NCBI GenBank assembly: GCA_964626505.1
Contig: CAZVFR010000031.1
Coordinates: forward strand, 1 to 18,173
Source: CAZUGA01 sp964626505
GTDB lineage: Bacteria > Pseudomonadota > Gammaproteobacteria > Methylococcales > UBA1147
Direction: 5' to 3'
Length of the DNA: 18,173 nt
The notes below the pieces were generated by a model. That model did no database searches. It worked only from the letters and a program-made list of their open reading frames with translations, and had not been told where the DNA came from. Below are positions 8,911 through 16,162 of the stretch, one piece after another (the first letter of the stretch is position 1; the number at the start of each line of letters is the position of its first letter). The position numbers and the translations under genes were made by a program.

Positions 8911-9238
8911 AGTGCACCTCAAATATTTCTTCGCATGCCCGGACGACGAGCGTGTCGTTAGAGCTATTGTTGTGTTCGTGTTGTCAACTAAAAGACCATA
9001 TAAACCATAGGCTTATAGGCAGAAATGCAGATTAAAATGGCTTAAAAAAGCAGTCAATTATAGCTTTTTTCGAATCGTGTGTCAGTTTATCATGGTTTTA
9101 AAATAATGGGATTTAATAATCCGGGGTAATTACACTCGTGACTGCGATCCTCTTACTCCCTGGTGAGAAATCCGGACTGGCCCTATTCAATGGTCCAAAT
9201 AGGTAGTTTTATAATTTTCGATACTGCATAATTTCACC
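8911..9238. promoter_or_regulatory. Divergent intergenic region between gltB and ubiF-like gene
   Basis: This 328-base AT-rich region must hold promoters for both divergent units. For gltB, GAGGTG at 8915-8920 is the ribosome-binding site. A minus-strand TTGACT (9052-9057) with TTTAAT (9031-9036) is a possible sigma70 pair, but the spacer is only 15 bases. A minus-strand TTGACA (8982-8987) lacks a convincing -10. On the plus strand a GGATT/AATCC mini-palindrome near 9109-9122 is too short to interpret. No small gene, RNA gene or repeat copy was recognised here. Confidence 0.35.
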
Positions 9239-10456
9239 ATGACAGATAAATACGATGTATTGATTGTCGGTGGTGGAATGGTTGGAGCTGCGTTGGCCTG
9301 CGGTTTGGGCGGGAGTGAATTGACCGTTGCGGTGGTCGAGGGTGTGAGACCGCCGGAATTTACGCCGAATCAAGAACATGATCTTAGGGTTTCGGCCTTG
9401 AGCATCGCTTCACAGACAATCATGGAAACGCTGGGTGCCTGGGGCGGTGTGGAGAGCAAACGATTGTGCCCATTTCGACGCATGCGCGTTTGGGAGACCC
9501 AGGGCGACGCCGAGTTTCGTAGCGAAGACATCCAAAAACCGGTTTTGGGGTATATTGTCGAGAATCGGATAATCCAGATGGCCTTGCTCGAACGCTTGAC
9601 CGATTTTCCTAATGTGGAATTAATTTGCCCGGCCAAGACACGAAAAATCGACTATGCGGGCGAAATATCAACGGTCGAACTGGATGACGACCGTATCCTG
9701 TCGGGACGTTTATTGGTCGCTGCCGATGGTGCGCAATCCAGAGTACGACAAGCTGCGGGTATCGGTGTGGTCAGTTGGGATTACCGCCAACACGCCATGG
9801 TTATTTCGGTCGAAACCGAATACCCACAACAGGATATCACCTGGCAACGTTTCGTGCCGTCGGGACCGCAAGCGTTCTTGCCATTAAGCGGATCGCATGC
9901 TTCTTTGGTTTGGTATCATAATCCGGATGAAATGCGCCGTCTCAAGGGCTTGTCGGAGCAAGCGTTTCTGGATGAACTTTTGCTGCATTTTCCGAGTTGC
10001 CTGGGAGCTATAAAATCGATACTCGGGCGGGCCAGCTTTCCGCTCAAACGGCAACATGCCCAGGATTATGTGAAAGAAGGTATTGCACTCATCGGCGATG
10101 CCGCGCATACGATTAATCCATTAGCGGGGCAGGGGGTCAACATTGGCTTTTTGGATGCGGCGGCGCTGGCCCAGGTCGTTGTCGCGGCCCATGAGCAGGG
10201 CTTGGACATCGGTAGTCTGAGTGTGCTCAGCAAATATGAAAAGATGCGCCGCCTCGACAATTTGCTCATGATGACCGTCATGGAACTGTTTTACCGCGTG
10301 TTCAGTAATAGTTACACACCGCTTAAGATTTTCCGTAACCTTGGCTTGGGCGCAGCCCAACGACTGATGCCGGTCAAGAACAAAGTCATGCGCCAAGCAA
10401 TGGGCCTGGACGGAAATTTGCCTAAATTGGCCAAGGGCGAAGCGATAATTGTTTAA
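9239..10456 (+). CDS. ubiF: UbiF-like FAD-dependent ubiquinone biosynthesis hydroxylase
   Basis: This 405-residue flavoprotein belongs to the UbiH/UbiF/VisC/COQ6 monooxygenases, which hydroxylate the ubiquinone ring using NAD(P)H and oxygen. Visible motifs are the dinucleotide-binding GGGMVG (11-16), the DG motif ADGAQSRVRQ (162-171) and the second FAD motif GDAAHTINPLAGQG (286-299). Subfamily features recall Escherichia coli UbiF more than UbiH or UbiI: PVLGYIVEN, GIGVVSWDYRQHAMVISV, TWQRFVPSGPQAFLPL, ASLVWY and a late RNLGLGAAQR. That would make it the C6 hydroxylase of the demethoxyquinol step. The family call is firm; assignment to this exact ring position rests on remembered sequence and should be treated as probable. 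No clear ribosome-binding site is seen. It is followed after 29 bases by the acyl-CoA synthetase gene, likely in one transcript. Confidence 0.88.
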   Translation: MTDKYDVLIVGGGMVGAALACGLGGSELTVAVVEGVRPPEFTPNQEHDLRVSALSIASQTIMETLGAWGGVESKRLCPFRRMRVWETQGDAEFRSEDIQKPVLGYIVENRIIQMALLERLTDFPNVELICPAKTRKIDYAGEISTVELDDDRILSGRLLVAADGAQSRVRQAAGIGVVSWDYRQHAMVISVETEYPQQDITWQRFVPSGPQAFLPLSGSHASLVWYHNPDEMRRLKGLSEQAFLDELLLHFPSCLGAIKSILGRASFPLKRQHAQDYVKEGIALIGDAAHTINPLAGQGVNIGFLDAAALAQVVVAAHEQGLDIGSLSVLSKYEKMRRLDNLLMMTVMELFYRVFSNSYTPLKIFRNLGLGAAQRLMPVKNKVMRQAMGLDGNLPKLAKGEAIIV

Positions 10457-10485
10457 TAGCGCGTAAATTCTATAGTGGAGAGTCT

Positions 10486-12027
10486 ATGAGATCGTTGCCT
10501 GATTTATTTAAGGAAAGTGTGCAACGTTATCCCAGTCACAATGCGGTTATCACACCCGATGAAAATCTGGATTTTCTAACGCTTGATCGATTGTCAGACC
10601 GCGCTGCATCGGGCTTGGTTGCTAAAGGAATCGTACAAGGCGACCGCGTAGCTTTGTATTGTACCAACTGTGTTGAGTTTGTGGTCGCTTATCTGGGTAT
10701 TCTGAAAGCCGGTGCAACCGTGGTACCGATCAATGTAATGCTGAAATCGGTGGAAATCGAATTCATTCTGAATGATGCCGATACGAAAGCGCTTGTGTAT
10801 CACAGCAGCTTCGAGGAAAGTGCCACGCAATTACGCTGCAATCTACCCCAGTTATGCTTCTCGATTGTGATCGGCGGAGCATCCAGTCATGCGGATAACT
10901 GGTCCGATTTTTTGACGCTGGGTGGTTCTGTACCATCACCGACTATCGATGCACAACGCGATTTAGCGGTTATTCTTTATACGTCCGGGACGACTGGCCA
11001 TCCCAAAGGTGCGATGTTGTCGCACGGAAATTTAAGCTCCAATATCGACAGCGTGCTGGAAGCGTTGGATTGGCGGCATGGCCAAGAGATTATTCTGTTG
11101 GTGCTACCGATGTTTCATGCGTTTGCGGCTACGGCCGGAATGCTGGCGCCGTTGGCTAGCGGGTGTGCGTTTGTGCCGCTCGCAAAGTTTGAGCCGGATC
11201 GGGTTGCACGCACAATTGCGGATGCATGCGCGACTATTTTTATGGGTGTGCCGAGTATGTACAGTGTGCTGCTGCGGTTGAAACCTGAGCGTATCAAACT
11301 GTTTGAGTCGCTGAGGTATTGCCTGTCAGGAGGCGCGGCTTTGCCAGTCAAGGTTCTGGAACAGTTCGAGAGCAAGTTTGAACTAAAAATCTACGAAGGC
11401 GATGGTCCTACGGAGTGTTCGCCGGTGACCTGTGTCAACCCCATTGGTGGTCTCACCAAACCGGGTACGGTTGGAATTCCGCTGCCTGGAGTGGAGATGA
11501 CAATTTTTGATGACGATGGCAAAGAGGTGCCGTTGGGGCAGATCGGAGAGATAGCCGTGCGCGGGCCAAACGTAATGCAAGGTTATTTGAATCAACCCGA
11601 AGAAACGCAAAAAGTTTTTCGTGGCGATTGGTTTTTGACCGGCGATTTGGGATGTGAGGACGAAGACGGTTATTTCAGTATCGTCGATCGTAAGAAAGAT
11701 CTGGTCATCGTGAACGGTATGAATGTCTATCCTCGGGTGATTGAGGAAGTCGTGCACAAAATGGAACATATCATGGAAGTGGCCGTAGTTGGTGAGGCGC
11801 ATTCGGTTCATGGTGAAGTTCCGGTAGCGTATGTGGTTGTGGAACCAAATTCGGACGTTGCGGAATCTGATATTCGAGCATGGTGCCGCGAGTATTTGGG
11901 ACGATACGAGGTACCGCGACGAATCTATTTGGTCGCGGATCTGCCCAAAAATGCGGCCGGAAAAATATTGAAAAGGGAACTGAGTAAACGTGGCGAAATA
12001 GAACGCGGTATTGGATCGCTTGATTAA
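10486..12027 (+). CDS. Acyl-CoA synthetase (AMP-forming)
   Basis: This 513-residue enzyme of the ANL superfamily should activate a carboxylic acid with ATP to an acyl-adenylate and then to the CoA thioester. The P-loop-like motif TSGTTGHPKG lies at 166-175. The A5 motif reads EGDGPTECSP (304-313), where the usual aromatic residue before GxTE is replaced by D306. The ribose-binding aspartate is D387 in LTGDLG. The hinge region has DRKKDLVIVNGMNVYPRVIEE (401-421). The catalytic lysine is K493 in AAGKILKREL. GGAGAG sits five bases before the ATG. The length and the C-terminal domain match long/medium-chain fatty acyl-CoA ligases, but the substrate cannot be read from sequence. It probably shares a transcript with the preceding ubiF-like gene, although no link between the two reactions is established. 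Confidence 0.92.
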   Translation: MRSLPDLFKESVQRYPSHNAVITPDENLDFLTLDRLSDRAASGLVAKGIVQGDRVALYCTNCVEFVVAYLGILKAGATVVPINVMLKSVEIEFILNDADTKALVYHSSFEESATQLRCNLPQLCFSIVIGGASSHADNWSDFLTLGGSVPSPTIDAQRDLAVILYTSGTTGHPKGAMLSHGNLSSNIDSVLEALDWRHGQEIILLVLPMFHAFAATAGMLAPLASGCAFVPLAKFEPDRVARTIADACATIFMGVPSMYSVLLRLKPERIKLFESLRYCLSGGAALPVKVLEQFESKFELKIYEGDGPTECSPVTCVNPIGGLTKPGTVGIPLPGVEMTIFDDDGKEVPLGQIGEIAVRGPNVMQGYLNQPEETQKVFRGDWFLTGDLGCEDEDGYFSIVDRKKDLVIVNGMNVYPRVIEEVVHKMEHIMEVAVVGEAHSVHGEVPVAYVVVEPNSDVAESDIRAWCREYLGRYEVPRRIYLVADLPKNAAGKILKRELSKRGEIERGIGSLD

Positions 12028-12091
12028 CTTTGGCCGTGGATGCCCGCACAAAACCAAGCTGGTTTCCTAAATCAACCGATTGCGCGATATT

Positions 12092-12455
12092 TCATTTTTC
12101 TTTTATTGGATCTAATGCGCTTACCGAATCTGATAATTCATTCGCTATTTTGATGAGTTCTTCAAGTAACCGCGCATCTATATCCAGGTGTCCTTCATAT
12201 TCAGCAAGGTTTCGACATTTATGGCATTTATCCAGTACCCGCCATTTCGAATTTTCCATGCCAGCGTAACGCAGCCAATGCCAGAGCGTACGCCGCGCCG
12301 TAAGCCAATGAAAACTGACTATCAGTCGATAAACCCGGTAACGCTACATCGTGTAATTTAGTCTTGGCCGCCAACACCATGCCATCAAATTCTGCCTGAT
12401 CTGGCGGCTCTTGTTTGAGTTTTTTTATTTTGACCAGATTGTCCAACTGTTTCAT
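12092..12455 (-). pseudogene. HEPN-domain protein, broken by internal deletion and frameshift
   Basis: The first frame starts at the ATG at 12455 (MKQLDNLVKIKKLK) and runs through AAYALALAALRWHG before ending early at 12228. A second minus-strand frame begins immediately in the overlap and reads SKWRVLDKCHKCRNLAEYEG, then continues to a TGA at 12092. Joined, the pieces give the start and end of one HEPN-type protein of the kind encoded beside MNT nucleotidyltransferases. The region normally between RWHG and WRVLDK, which I recall as roughly 20-25 residues, is missing, and the two halves are one base out of phase. The conserved RNLAEYEG segment, the likely active-site helix, is thus no longer translated with the N-terminal half. 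Its ATG overlaps the TAA of the upstream gene by one base, showing former translational coupling. Confidence 0.85.
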
Positions 12456-13078
12456 TATTCCGCCTTCTTCTGAACATCCCTATTCCACCGACTGTCTTGC
12501 GCACCCTTCATCCAAAGCTTGGGCTGCTCCATTACCCGTTTAATAAAACTCTGATTATGATTAACCCGCTCGGCAAATTCTTTTGCCGAATAAAGCGTTG
12601 GGTTTATGCTGCGTCCCAGTTGCTTTTCTGCTTGTTCCAACAAGGCCATCACATCGATGTAACTCAAATCATCGGCGACCAACATCACATCAATATCGCT
12701 GCCAGCATGTTCGCTACCTTTAGCTATCGAGCCGTAAATAAATGCAGTCTCCACGTGGGACAGCAAAGGCGCCAGAGCAGCTTTGATAATATCCACGACA
12801 CCAAAGGTTTTTTGAGTAATCGCCTTTAACTCCGTGAAAATCGGATTAACGGCATTGGCCTGATAATGTTTTTGGTTGCCCCGTTGCGTCACCGTTAACA
12901 AGCCGGCCGTGCACATTTTTTCCAGCTCACGCTTGACCGTGCCTTTACCCACGCCGGCCAAACGCACCATCTCGTTAAGATAATACGACTGCTCCGGTTT
13001 TCCATACAAAAGGCTCAGTACCCGTTGCTGGGTTTTTGTAAACAAGGCATCACCAATGGCGGAGGAGTTCATCGTCAT
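12455..13078 (-). CDS. MNT-type nucleotidyltransferase with N-terminal winged helix
   Basis: This 207-residue protein joins a winged helix-turn-helix (residues about 12-72, with YLNEMVRLAGVGKGTVKREL) to a minimal nucleotidyltransferase domain. The catalytic signature is G116-S117, ten residues, then D128-I-D130 (YGSIAKGSEHAGSDID). Proteins of this type are known as the antitoxin partner of HEPN RNases in MNT-HEPN toxin-antitoxin modules, where some modify the partner with nucleotides. The frame is open upstream to a TTG at 13138, but that codon lies in the -35 element of a good promoter, so the start must be the ATG at 13078 or the one at 13072. The winged helix suggests that it also binds the operator in front of its own gene. 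Its HEPN partner directly downstream is broken, so this protein may now be an orphan repressor or antitoxin. Confidence 0.85.
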   Translation of the reverse strand: MTMNSSAIGDALFTKTQQRVLSLLYGKPEQSYYLNEMVRLAGVGKGTVKRELEKMCTAGLLTVTQRGNQKHYQANAVNPIFTELKAITQKTFGVVDIIKAALAPLLSHVETAFIYGSIAKGSEHAGSDIDVMLVADDLSYIDVMALLEQAEKQLGRSINPTLYSAKEFAERVNHNQSFIKRVMEQPKLWMKGAQDSRWNRDVQKKAE

Positions 13079-13094
13079 TTGCTTATCGGCTAAG

Positions 13095-13132
13095 AGTCCC
13101 AATATGGGTACTATAGGTCTCTTATTGGGACT
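13095..13132. promoter_or_regulatory. Perfect 10-bp inverted repeat, probable autoregulatory operator
   Basis: AGTCCCAATA at 13095-13104 is the exact reverse complement of TATTGGGACT at 13123-13132. The arms are 18 bases apart; one fills part of the promoter spacer and the other covers the predicted transcription start. The two half-sites lie 28 bases apart centre to centre, close to three helical turns, which fits a dimeric regulator. The adjacent winged-helix nucleotidyltransferase is the natural candidate to bind here. Confidence 0.7.
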
Positions 13133-13138
13133 TTTCAA
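13110..13138 (-). promoter_or_regulatory. Sigma70 promoter of the MNT-HEPN module
   Basis: On the minus strand TTGAAA (13138-13133) and TATAGT (13115-13110) are separated by exactly 17 bases. Transcription would begin near 13103, about 25 bases before the ATG at 13078. This is the best promoter match I see in the window. Confidence 0.75.
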
Positions 13139-13175
13139 GCGCTTGCTTTGCCTAGTGATACGGTTCAGCGCCCAT

Positions 13176-14639
13176 CTATTTCTCTTTTCTCTCGGCCTCT
13201 TCAGCGACGAATAATTTCAGGCGGTCTTCCAATAGCGCGGTTAAATATTGGTCATCGATTGTTTGCCTAAGTCCCAAACGGGCTTGTAGGATTGCCGGTT
13301 CTGTGAGTCCCATCGCGTAATAAAATTCCGCTAAATAACGATGCGCTTGCGCATTTTGGCCCAATCCCCCATAGGCTCTGGAGACCAGGTGGTACACATT
13401 CGGTGTTGGTGGAAATTTGCGCATGTAATCGACCAATAGTTGTCGTGCGGGTTCGTTTTGTCCGGTTCTGAGTAGAGTGGTTGCGTATTCCAGTGTGATG
13501 GCTCGATTTCCTGGAAAGCGTTGTCTGGCCGATGCGTACAGTTGCAACGCGTGTTTTGAATTGCCGGCTGTTAGTTCGGTTTTGGCGAGCGCATTTATAT
13601 ACGCATGCTGCCCCGGATTTTGTTGCACCAGGCGGCTTAGAATGGTTTTTGCTTTGCCATACTGCGTATTTGCGGCTAGCGCTAGCGCGTAACCATACTG
13701 TGCAACGGCTTTTTGTGTTTTCGTACCACGGTTTAATCGGGCGTTGAAATATTTTATTGTACCGCTGGGTTTGATGGTGGTCATGACTCGAAGTTTGGCT
13801 TTGAACTGTAGGTAACTGATCGAGTCAGGGAATTGCCGGTAGGGGAAACTTTCAGCGCGACCGCGGGTATCTGAGATACGTGAGGCGGTAACCGGATGGG
13901 TGCGCAGAAATTCCGGAGGGCCTTCGCCATAGTAACGGCTCGCTTGTTGTAGCCGTTCGAAAAATGCGGGCATGCCGCGAGGATCAAAGTTCGCGCGCGC
14001 CAGGGTTTGCATGCCTACCCGATCAGCTTCCTGTTCGTTAACGCGGGTAAAATCGATTTGAAATTGAGTGCTTGCCGCCTGAGCCGCGATGATCGCAGCC
14101 TGCCCGAGTTCCGGTGATTGAGTGCCGATTAATATCGCGCCTAATAAAGCGATAGCTGAGGGAATGGTCAATTTTCTAGCAGCGTCAAAAGCTCTGAATA
14201 AATGCCGTTGAGTCACGTGTGCGATTTCATGCGCCATGACTGACGCTAACTCACTCTCGGCTTCGGTATTCAAAATCAGGCCTACATTGATTCCAATATA
14301 ACCGCCGGGGCCCGCAAATGCGTTGATTCTTGGATCCAAGACCACAAAAAAATAAAACGGTTGTTGGGGGTTGTCACTGTTGAGTGCGAGACGTTCGCCC
14401 AGGGATTCTATAAAATCGTCAATTTCAAGATCCTGATTGATTTCAATCTGGCTGTGGAGACTGCGAAAAAAAGCTGCGCCCAACTGCTGTTCCTGGAGTG
14501 GTGTAATCAAAGTGCCGGATGGATCACCAATATCGGGCAGACGGATTTCTTTTTGGGCGAATGCTACACGTTCGGCAGGGTAGAATGTCAACAGGGCAAT
14601 CAAAATTATCGCAACAAAGCGCTTTAAGAAATCAAACAT
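13176..14639 (-). CDS. bepA: BepA-like periplasmic M48 metalloprotease with TPR repeats
   Basis: This 487-residue protein is a zinc protease and chaperone of the BepA (YfgC) type, which helps outer-membrane protein assembly and degrades stalled LptD or BamA in the periplasm. Residues 1-28 form a signal peptide (FVAIILIALLTFY, cleavage near AFA-Q). The zinc site is HEIAH at 137-141 with the third ligand E202 in the ExxAD motif NEQEADRVG. H248 in RTHPVTASR corresponds to the regulatory histidine loop of BepA. From about residue 285 onward are several tetratricopeptide helices (for example AVAQYGYALALAANTQYGKA and HALQLYASARQRFPGN). The length agrees with E. coli BepA. The gene is transcribed away from tusD, with 146 bases between them. 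Confidence 0.94.
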   Translation of the reverse strand: MFDFLKRFVAIILIALLTFYPAERVAFAQKEIRLPDIGDPSGTLITPLQEQQLGAAFFRSLHSQIEINQDLEIDDFIESLGERLALNSDNPQQPFYFFVVLDPRINAFAGPGGYIGINVGLILNTEAESELASVMAHEIAHVTQRHLFRAFDAARKLTIPSAIALLGAILIGTQSPELGQAAIIAAQAASTQFQIDFTRVNEQEADRVGMQTLARANFDPRGMPAFFERLQQASRYYGEGPPEFLRTHPVTASRISDTRGRAESFPYRQFPDSISYLQFKAKLRVMTTIKPSGTIKYFNARLNRGTKTQKAVAQYGYALALAANTQYGKAKTILSRLVQQNPGQHAYINALAKTELTAGNSKHALQLYASARQRFPGNRAITLEYATTLLRTGQNEPARQLLVDYMRKFPPTPNVYHLVSRAYGGLGQNAQAHRYLAEFYYAMGLTEPAILQARLGLRQTIDDQYLTALLEDRLKLFVAEEAERKEK

Positions 14640-14785
14640 AGCGGTTCTGACACGGGTTGATCCACAGAGTTCATAGAGTTTAGCGGTATAAAAAATGGCA
14701 AGTGCGAGTATTTTCCTAAACGGTTATTATGATAACTATCCAATGGAATTCCAAAGAATGCACGTGGTTTAATTAGCGAATTAAA

Positions 14786-15175
14786 ATGAAATTTGCGATA
14801 CAAGTGAATTGTAGCCCGTACCACGGGCAGGGAGCAGATACCGCGCACCGATTTATTTGCGCTGCGCTCGATAAAGGTCACCAGATTTACCGGGTATTTT
14901 TTTATTTCGATGGCATTTACAATGCTTTGCGCCATGCAACGCCCCCGGAAGACGAAACACCTGTTCTGGATCGTTGGACTCAACTGGCCACAGAGCACGG
15001 TGTTGATCTGGTGGTGTGTATATCCGCGGCGCAAAGACGCGGTCTGTTGGATCCGGTTGAAGCCAAACGACGTGGCGTAGAGAGTGGACTGGCTACGGGT
15101 TTCAGGATATCGGGTTTGGGTCAATGGGTCGAAGCGGCATTAGAGGCTGACCGCGTATTGGTCTTCGGGGGCTGA
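14786..15175 (+). CDS. tusD: Sulfurtransferase complex subunit TusD
   Basis: This 129-residue DsrE-fold protein is the catalytic sulfur carrier of the TusBCD complex, which receives persulfide sulfur from TusA and passes it through TusE to MnmA for 2-thiouridine in tRNA. The conserved active cysteine is C78 in DLVVCISAAQRRG, at the same number as in E. coli TusD and DsrE of sulfur bacteria. The N-terminal IQVNCSPYHGQGADTAHRF and central VFFYFDGIYNA segments are typical. No dsrAB or dsrC-like gene is present, so the tRNA-thiolation reading is preferred to dissimilatory sulfur oxidation, though the window is too short to exclude the latter. There is no obvious ribosome-binding site before the ATG. 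Confidence 0.94.
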   Translation: MKFAIQVNCSPYHGQGADTAHRFICAALDKGHQIYRVFFYFDGIYNALRHATPPEDETPVLDRWTQLATEHGVDLVVCISAAQRRGLLDPVEAKRRGVESGLATGFRISGLGQWVEAALEADRVLVFGG

Positions 15176-15191
15176 GTAATTACCCGAGCCG

Positions 15192-15551
15192 ATGGAAAAA
15201 AAGTTTTTATTTGTGTTGGCGCGTCCGCCCCATTCGAGCCTGCATGTCCAGGAAACTCTGGACATGATTCTGACTACGGCTGCATTCGATCAAGCAACAC
15301 GCATCTTATTTATTGATCAAGGTGTATTTTTGCTCAAGAAGCACCAGCAACCAGATGGTATTGGTTGCAAGGATATGGGGCCTATTTTCGACGTATTGTC
15401 GATGTATGATATTGAAGATCTTTATGTCGAGACCGAGTCCTTAATTGAGTCCGGCTTGGATGCTAAGGATTTGCGCCTGGACGTCAAGCCGGTGCAGCGC
15501 GCTAGTATCGGCGCGCTGTTAGCCCAACATGATGTGGTGATTAACGCGTAA
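15192..15551 (+). CDS. tusC: Sulfurtransferase complex subunit TusC
   Basis: This 119-residue DsrE/F-fold protein is the TusC (DsrF-like) subunit of the hexameric TusBCD sulfur relay. The N-terminal LFVLARPPHSS, followed by ETLDMILTTAAFDQATRILFIDQGVFLL, is characteristic. It has a single cysteine outside the motif area (C58), in line with a structural rather than catalytic role. It begins 16 bases after tusD. It ends VVINA, close to the usual end of the family. The following tusB is separated by 190 bases filled with a repeat, so cotranscription of all three genes is less certain than in most genomes. Confidence 0.93.
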   Translation: MEKKFLFVLARPPHSSLHVQETLDMILTTAAFDQATRILFIDQGVFLLKKHQQPDGIGCKDMGPIFDVLSMYDIEDLYVETESLIESGLDAKDLRLDVKPVQRASIGALLAQHDVVINA

Positions 15552-15560
15552 CTACACAGC

Positions 15561-15675
15561 ATACCCTCAAATCTACCCGATTACGGCGTCGAATATGCTC
15601 ATGTACCCCGGTACACTGCGCGTTTCCTCCTTGTACTCGACCAAATTTGAGCGCAATCTGAGCATTTACGGGTAT
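15561..15675 (+). repeat. Dispersed structured repeat, copy C (between tusC and tusB)
   Basis: This 115-base element is the cleanest member of the family. It starts ATACCCTCAAAT and ends GGGTAT, with nested inverted pieces: ATACCC/GGGTAT at the ends, CTCAAAT (15566-15572) against ATTTGAG (15644-15650), and TGCTCA (15596-15601) against TGAGCA (15659-15664). Near the centre GTACC-CC-GGTAC (15603-15614) is a near palindrome. Both flanks match copy A on the opposite strand, and the right flank matches copy B. It carries no gene and would be part of any tusC-tusB transcript. Confidence 0.8.
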
Positions 15676-15741
15676 TTTTTAAGTTCGTTCAATTATTGTA
15701 TCAACGCTTGATGCACATACTACTGCCTAAGATTTAAACGG

Positions 15742-16050
15742 ATGTTGCATCTGGTTAATTGTAAATTTACTGGGGTGAATGATGTAAAACGTTGTTTCGA
15801 GCGTTTCAACGTTGGTGATACGGTTGTGTTTATCGAGAGCGGTGTTTTTTCGCTACGAGCTGGAGATGAGGCAGCAAGCGAAATCGAAAGTGGGTTGGGT
15901 AATTTAAATATTGTGGCTCTGGAACCTGATTTGGCCGCGCGGGGAATAGCTGAAGAGGAATTAGTTCGTGGTATTCAGGTTATTGACTACGCCAAATTTG
16001 TGGAATTAGCTGTTGAGTTGAGCCCGGTAAATTCTTGGTTTGGCACTTAA
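15742..16050 (+). CDS. tusB: Sulfurtransferase complex subunit TusB
   Basis: This 102-residue protein is the DsrH/TusB subunit of TusBCD. It begins MLHLVNCKF, has the DsrH-type cysteine C18 (VKRCFERF), the strand GDTVVFIESGVFSL, and the family ending KFVELAVELSPVNSWF. Length and order after TusD and TusC agree with the tus/dsrEFH arrangement. A weak purine stretch precedes the ATG. The 190-base separation from tusC, caused by repeat copy C, is unusual because these genes commonly abut. TusE, the next carrier in the relay, is not encoded in the window. Confidence 0.9.
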   Translation: MLHLVNCKFTGVNDVKRCFERFNVGDTVVFIESGVFSLRAGDEAASEIESGLGNLNIVALEPDLAARGIAEEELVRGIQVIDYAKFVELAVELSPVNSWFGT

Positions 16051-16162
16051 CCTAGCCCGTATGGGTGATGTGAATTGGCGATTTTCGCGGATGCCCGGAT
16101 GAGAAATTTCGGTATTTATGCAAGAATCGGTTTTTTGAATATTTTCTAGGGAGGGCGGAAAA

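Noticed and set aside
11383..12057. 224-codon open frame on the minus strand opposite the acyl-CoA synthetase gene
   Set aside because: It is fully antisense to a gene with all family motifs, has no ribosome-binding site or recognisable domain, and its composition follows from the opposite strand.
14624..15124. 166-codon open frame on the minus strand overlapping tusD and the bepA start
   Set aside because: It covers the tusD gene and the divergent promoter region; the translated sequence shows no domain and has low-complexity composition.
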